DNA of 64,000 nt from Melastoma dodecandrum (lineage: Eukaryota; Streptophyta; Magnoliopsida; Myrtales; Melastomataceae): positions 310,001 to 374,000 of the forward strand of contig JARUPY010000189.1 of NCBI GenBank assembly GCA_029817715.1. The letters run 5' to 3'. The translations under genes were made by a program, and so were the position numbers. The notes under the pieces are model-generated. The model did no database searches and was not told the DNA's origin. It saw nothing but the letters and a program-made list of their open reading frames with translations. Position 1 is the first letter of the stretch, and each line of letters begins with the position of its first letter. Of this stretch, positions 62,350 through 64,000 are shown piece after piece.

Positions 62350-62361
62350 TGGTATCAGAGC
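62350..62361 (+). other. Copia primer binding site (initiator tRNA-Met)
   Basis: TGGTATCAGAGC is the standard initiator tRNA-Met primer site of plant Ty1-copia elements, two bases after the CA expected at the LTR end. Confidence 0.9.
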
Positions 62362-62388
62362 GAGGTTGGTCGGGTTGTTGGGGTCGAG

Positions 62389-62558
62389 CTGCCGAAGTCC
62401 AGCGGTGATTCTGCCGAAGTCCAGCAGAGTTTTTCTGCCGAAGTCCAGCGGAGGTTATGCCGAAGTGTCGCGGAGGTTCTGCAGAAATATAACAGAGGTT
62501 CTGCCGAAGTCTCGCGGACGTTTTGCAAAAATATAGCGGAGGTTCTGCCGAAGTTCTA
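62389..62558 (+). repeat. ~22-bp tandem repeat in the copia leader, about 8 units
   Basis: Units of 21-24 bp with core ctgccgaagtccagcggagg follow one another eight times between the primer site and the gag ATG. The first three are nearly identical and the later ones diverge (for example ctgcagaaatataacagagg). Confidence 0.85.
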
Positions 62559-62634
62559 TCAAGGAAGCTGCAATCCGGGATTGCGTTGGGCATAGGTCGG
62601 GGACCAGGCTACGCTTCCAGAAAGTAAATTAGGT

Positions 62635-64000
62635 ATGGCAGAATTTAATACTGTCGGCATGCTGAAGAAATTAAACAACCAGAATTATAGCACGTGGAAG
62701 ACGTGCATAGAATCTTACTTACAAGGCCAAGATCTCTGGGAGATCATTGGTGGGAGCGAGACCATTCCACCGGAAGAAGATGCTGTCGCTTTGAGGAAAT
62801 GGCGAATTAAGGCAGGGAAGGCCATGTTCACCATAAAGACTACTATAGAGGATGAAATGCTTGAGCATATAAGGTACGCCACTACTCCAAAAGATGCCTG
62901 GGATATACTAGCGACTAGGTTCTCTAAGAAGAATGATATGAGACTACAGTTGCTAGAGAATGACTTGCTGGCAGTTAGACAAGGAGATTTAGGAATTAAC
63001 CAATTCTTTACAAAAGTAAAGTCTATTTGCCGGGAGATATCAGAGTTAGACCCAGGATCCAGGATTAGCGATGATAGGATGAGGAGGATTATTATCCATG
63101 GCTTAAGGCCAGAATATAGGGGATTTATTGCGGCGGTGCAAGGATGGCCCACGCCGCCATCGCTAGAAGACCTGGAAAATTTGCTAGCTAATCAGGAGAC
63201 GCTAGCAAAACAATTGGCAGGCATAACCTTAAAAAATGAAGATGAGGCGTTATATAGTAATAGGGGAAGAAGCTATACTAAGAATAAAAGGAGTGAGGAG
63301 AGAAGATTCCCACAAGGCAGTAGAAGTGAGCGACGTGAGCAGCAACCGAATAGACCACAACAACAGAAGAGAGTAGGCAAACCGGCTCAGCGGAAGGATG
63401 CAGAATGCTTCAACTGTGGTAAGAAGGGGCATTACGCCCGAGACTGTTGGTTCAAGAAGAAAAACGTAGAAGGAAATGCTGCCACATCAAGCAGTCAAGA
63501 CGGAGACAAATCTGAAGAAGAGTGGAACCTTGAAGCATCTCTCGCCGTGATGGAAGAAGAGCAGTTGTTGGAAGACCAGGCTCTTGCAGTAGTTCACAAT
63601 AACTCTATGAACTACGCAGAAAATTGGATACTTGACTCGGGGTGCTCCAACCATATGACGGGTGATCAGGAGAAGCTACAGGAGCTGTCAGAATACAAAG
63701 GACAGCGAGTCGTCGTCACCGCTAACAACTCTAGACTACCCATTGCTCATGTCGGGAAGACTGTTATAGCCGCCGATGACAGTGCCAACAAGGTGCAACT
63801 ACAAGGAGTTTACCATGTCCCTGCTATAAAGAAGAACCTTTTGTCAGTAGCCCAACTGACAGCCCGTGGCAATTTCGTGGTGTTTGGACCAGAAGATGTG
63901 AAGGTCTACCGTGAGTTGAAATTTTCAGGGACACCGTTCATGGAAGGACAGAAGGTCAACTCTATCTACGTCATGTCTGCAGAATCTGCATACGTAGATA
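62635..64000 (+). CDS. Ty1-copia gag-pol polyprotein, 5' part, open to window edge
   Basis: The frame from ATG 62635 runs 455 codons without a stop to the end of the window. Residues 1-250 are a copia Gag (UBN2-type): NYSTWKTCIESYLQGQDLWE, AWDILATRFS, then a basic, Arg/Gln-rich stretch. A CCHC zinc knuckle CFNCGKKGHYARDC lies at 259-272. The protease follows: WILDSGCSNHMT with the catalytic Asp at 334, then HVPAIKKNLLSVAQL, the usual sequence between protease and integrase. Integrase, RT and RNase H should lie to the right of the window. The intact frame suggests a young, perhaps still complete, element. Confidence 0.95.
   Translation, partial: MAEFNTVGMLKKLNNQNYSTWKTCIESYLQGQDLWEIIGGSETIPPEEDAVALRKWRIKAGKAMFTIKTTIEDEMLEHIRYATTPKDAWDILATRFSKKNDMRLQLLENDLLAVRQGDLGINQFFTKVKSICREISELDPGSRISDDRMRRIIIHGLRPEYRGFIAAVQGWPTPPSLEDLENLLANQETLAKQLAGITLKNEDEALYSNRGRSYTKNKRSEERRFPQGSRSERREQQPNRPQQQKRVGKPAQRKDAECFNCGKKGHYARDCWFKKKNVEGNAATSSSQDGDKSEEEWNLEASLAVMEEEQLLEDQALAVVHNNSMNYAENWILDSGCSNHMTGDQEKLQELSEYKGQRVVVTANNSRLPIAHVGKTVIAADDSANKVQLQGVYHVPAIKKNLLSVAQLTARGNFVVFGPEDVKVYRELKFSGTPFMEGQKVNSIYVMSAESAYVD

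Overview
The window is nuclear DNA from a flowering plant, almost certainly a dicot. Genes have many short introns with GT-AG borders, long AT-rich spacers carry microsatellites, and every recognisable gene belongs to a plant family. Transposable elements belong to plant-specific lineages: an Ogre/Tat-type Ty3 element, a Ty1-copia element, a MULE, MITEs, a SINE and a TRIM-like element. The species cannot be fixed from the sequence alone; a Myrtales genome such as pomegranate is only a guess.

Layout. Bases 1-2650 hold no recognised gene apart from a decayed MULE transposase (about 1925-2645). Bases 2824-22148 are one large Ogre-like LTR retrotransposon on the minus strand. It has two LTRs of about 3.6-3.8 kb, a candidate 5-bp target duplication (cccta), a tRNA-Arg-type primer site and a polypurine tract. 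Its upstream ORF1 is open, but the gag-pro-RT-RH-aRH-INT region carries at least five in-frame stops and five frameshifts. Bases 22154-64000 are gene-bearing. In order they hold an intronless WD40 gene (22965-24188), a long spacer with a small ORF and a SINE, a CBP60 calmodulin-binding transcription factor gene in seven exons (32390-35283), a broken WLIM1-type LIM gene (36730-37910), a SUO-type BAH/TFIIS-N gene (38832-44332), a ROP GTPase gene on the minus strand (45888-47324), a DEG protease fragment (49340-49491), a TRIM-like element (51448-51730), a small atypical HLH gene (53184-53483), RDR2 (55473-59490), an uncharacterised plant gene on the minus strand (59854-60399), and the 5' part of an open Ty1-copia element running off the right edge (about 62350-64000).

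How genes relate. Plant genes are not in operons, so each stands alone. Two neighbours act in small-RNA silencing (SUO in miRNA translational repression, RDR2 in 24-nt siRNA production), but their linkage is probably chance.

I see no new multi-gene system. The points most worth a second look are: a perfect 14-bp hairpin overlapping the Ogre polypurine tract; in-frame stops in the Ogre pro-RT linker that a predicted 606-bp intron would remove; a partial exon-6 duplication inside an intron of the CBP60 gene; several independent lesions in the WLIM1 gene; a 22-bp tandem repeat in the copia leader; and an unresolved C-terminus of the ROP gene. All exon borders were set by eye from splice signals and family knowledge, without alignment software.
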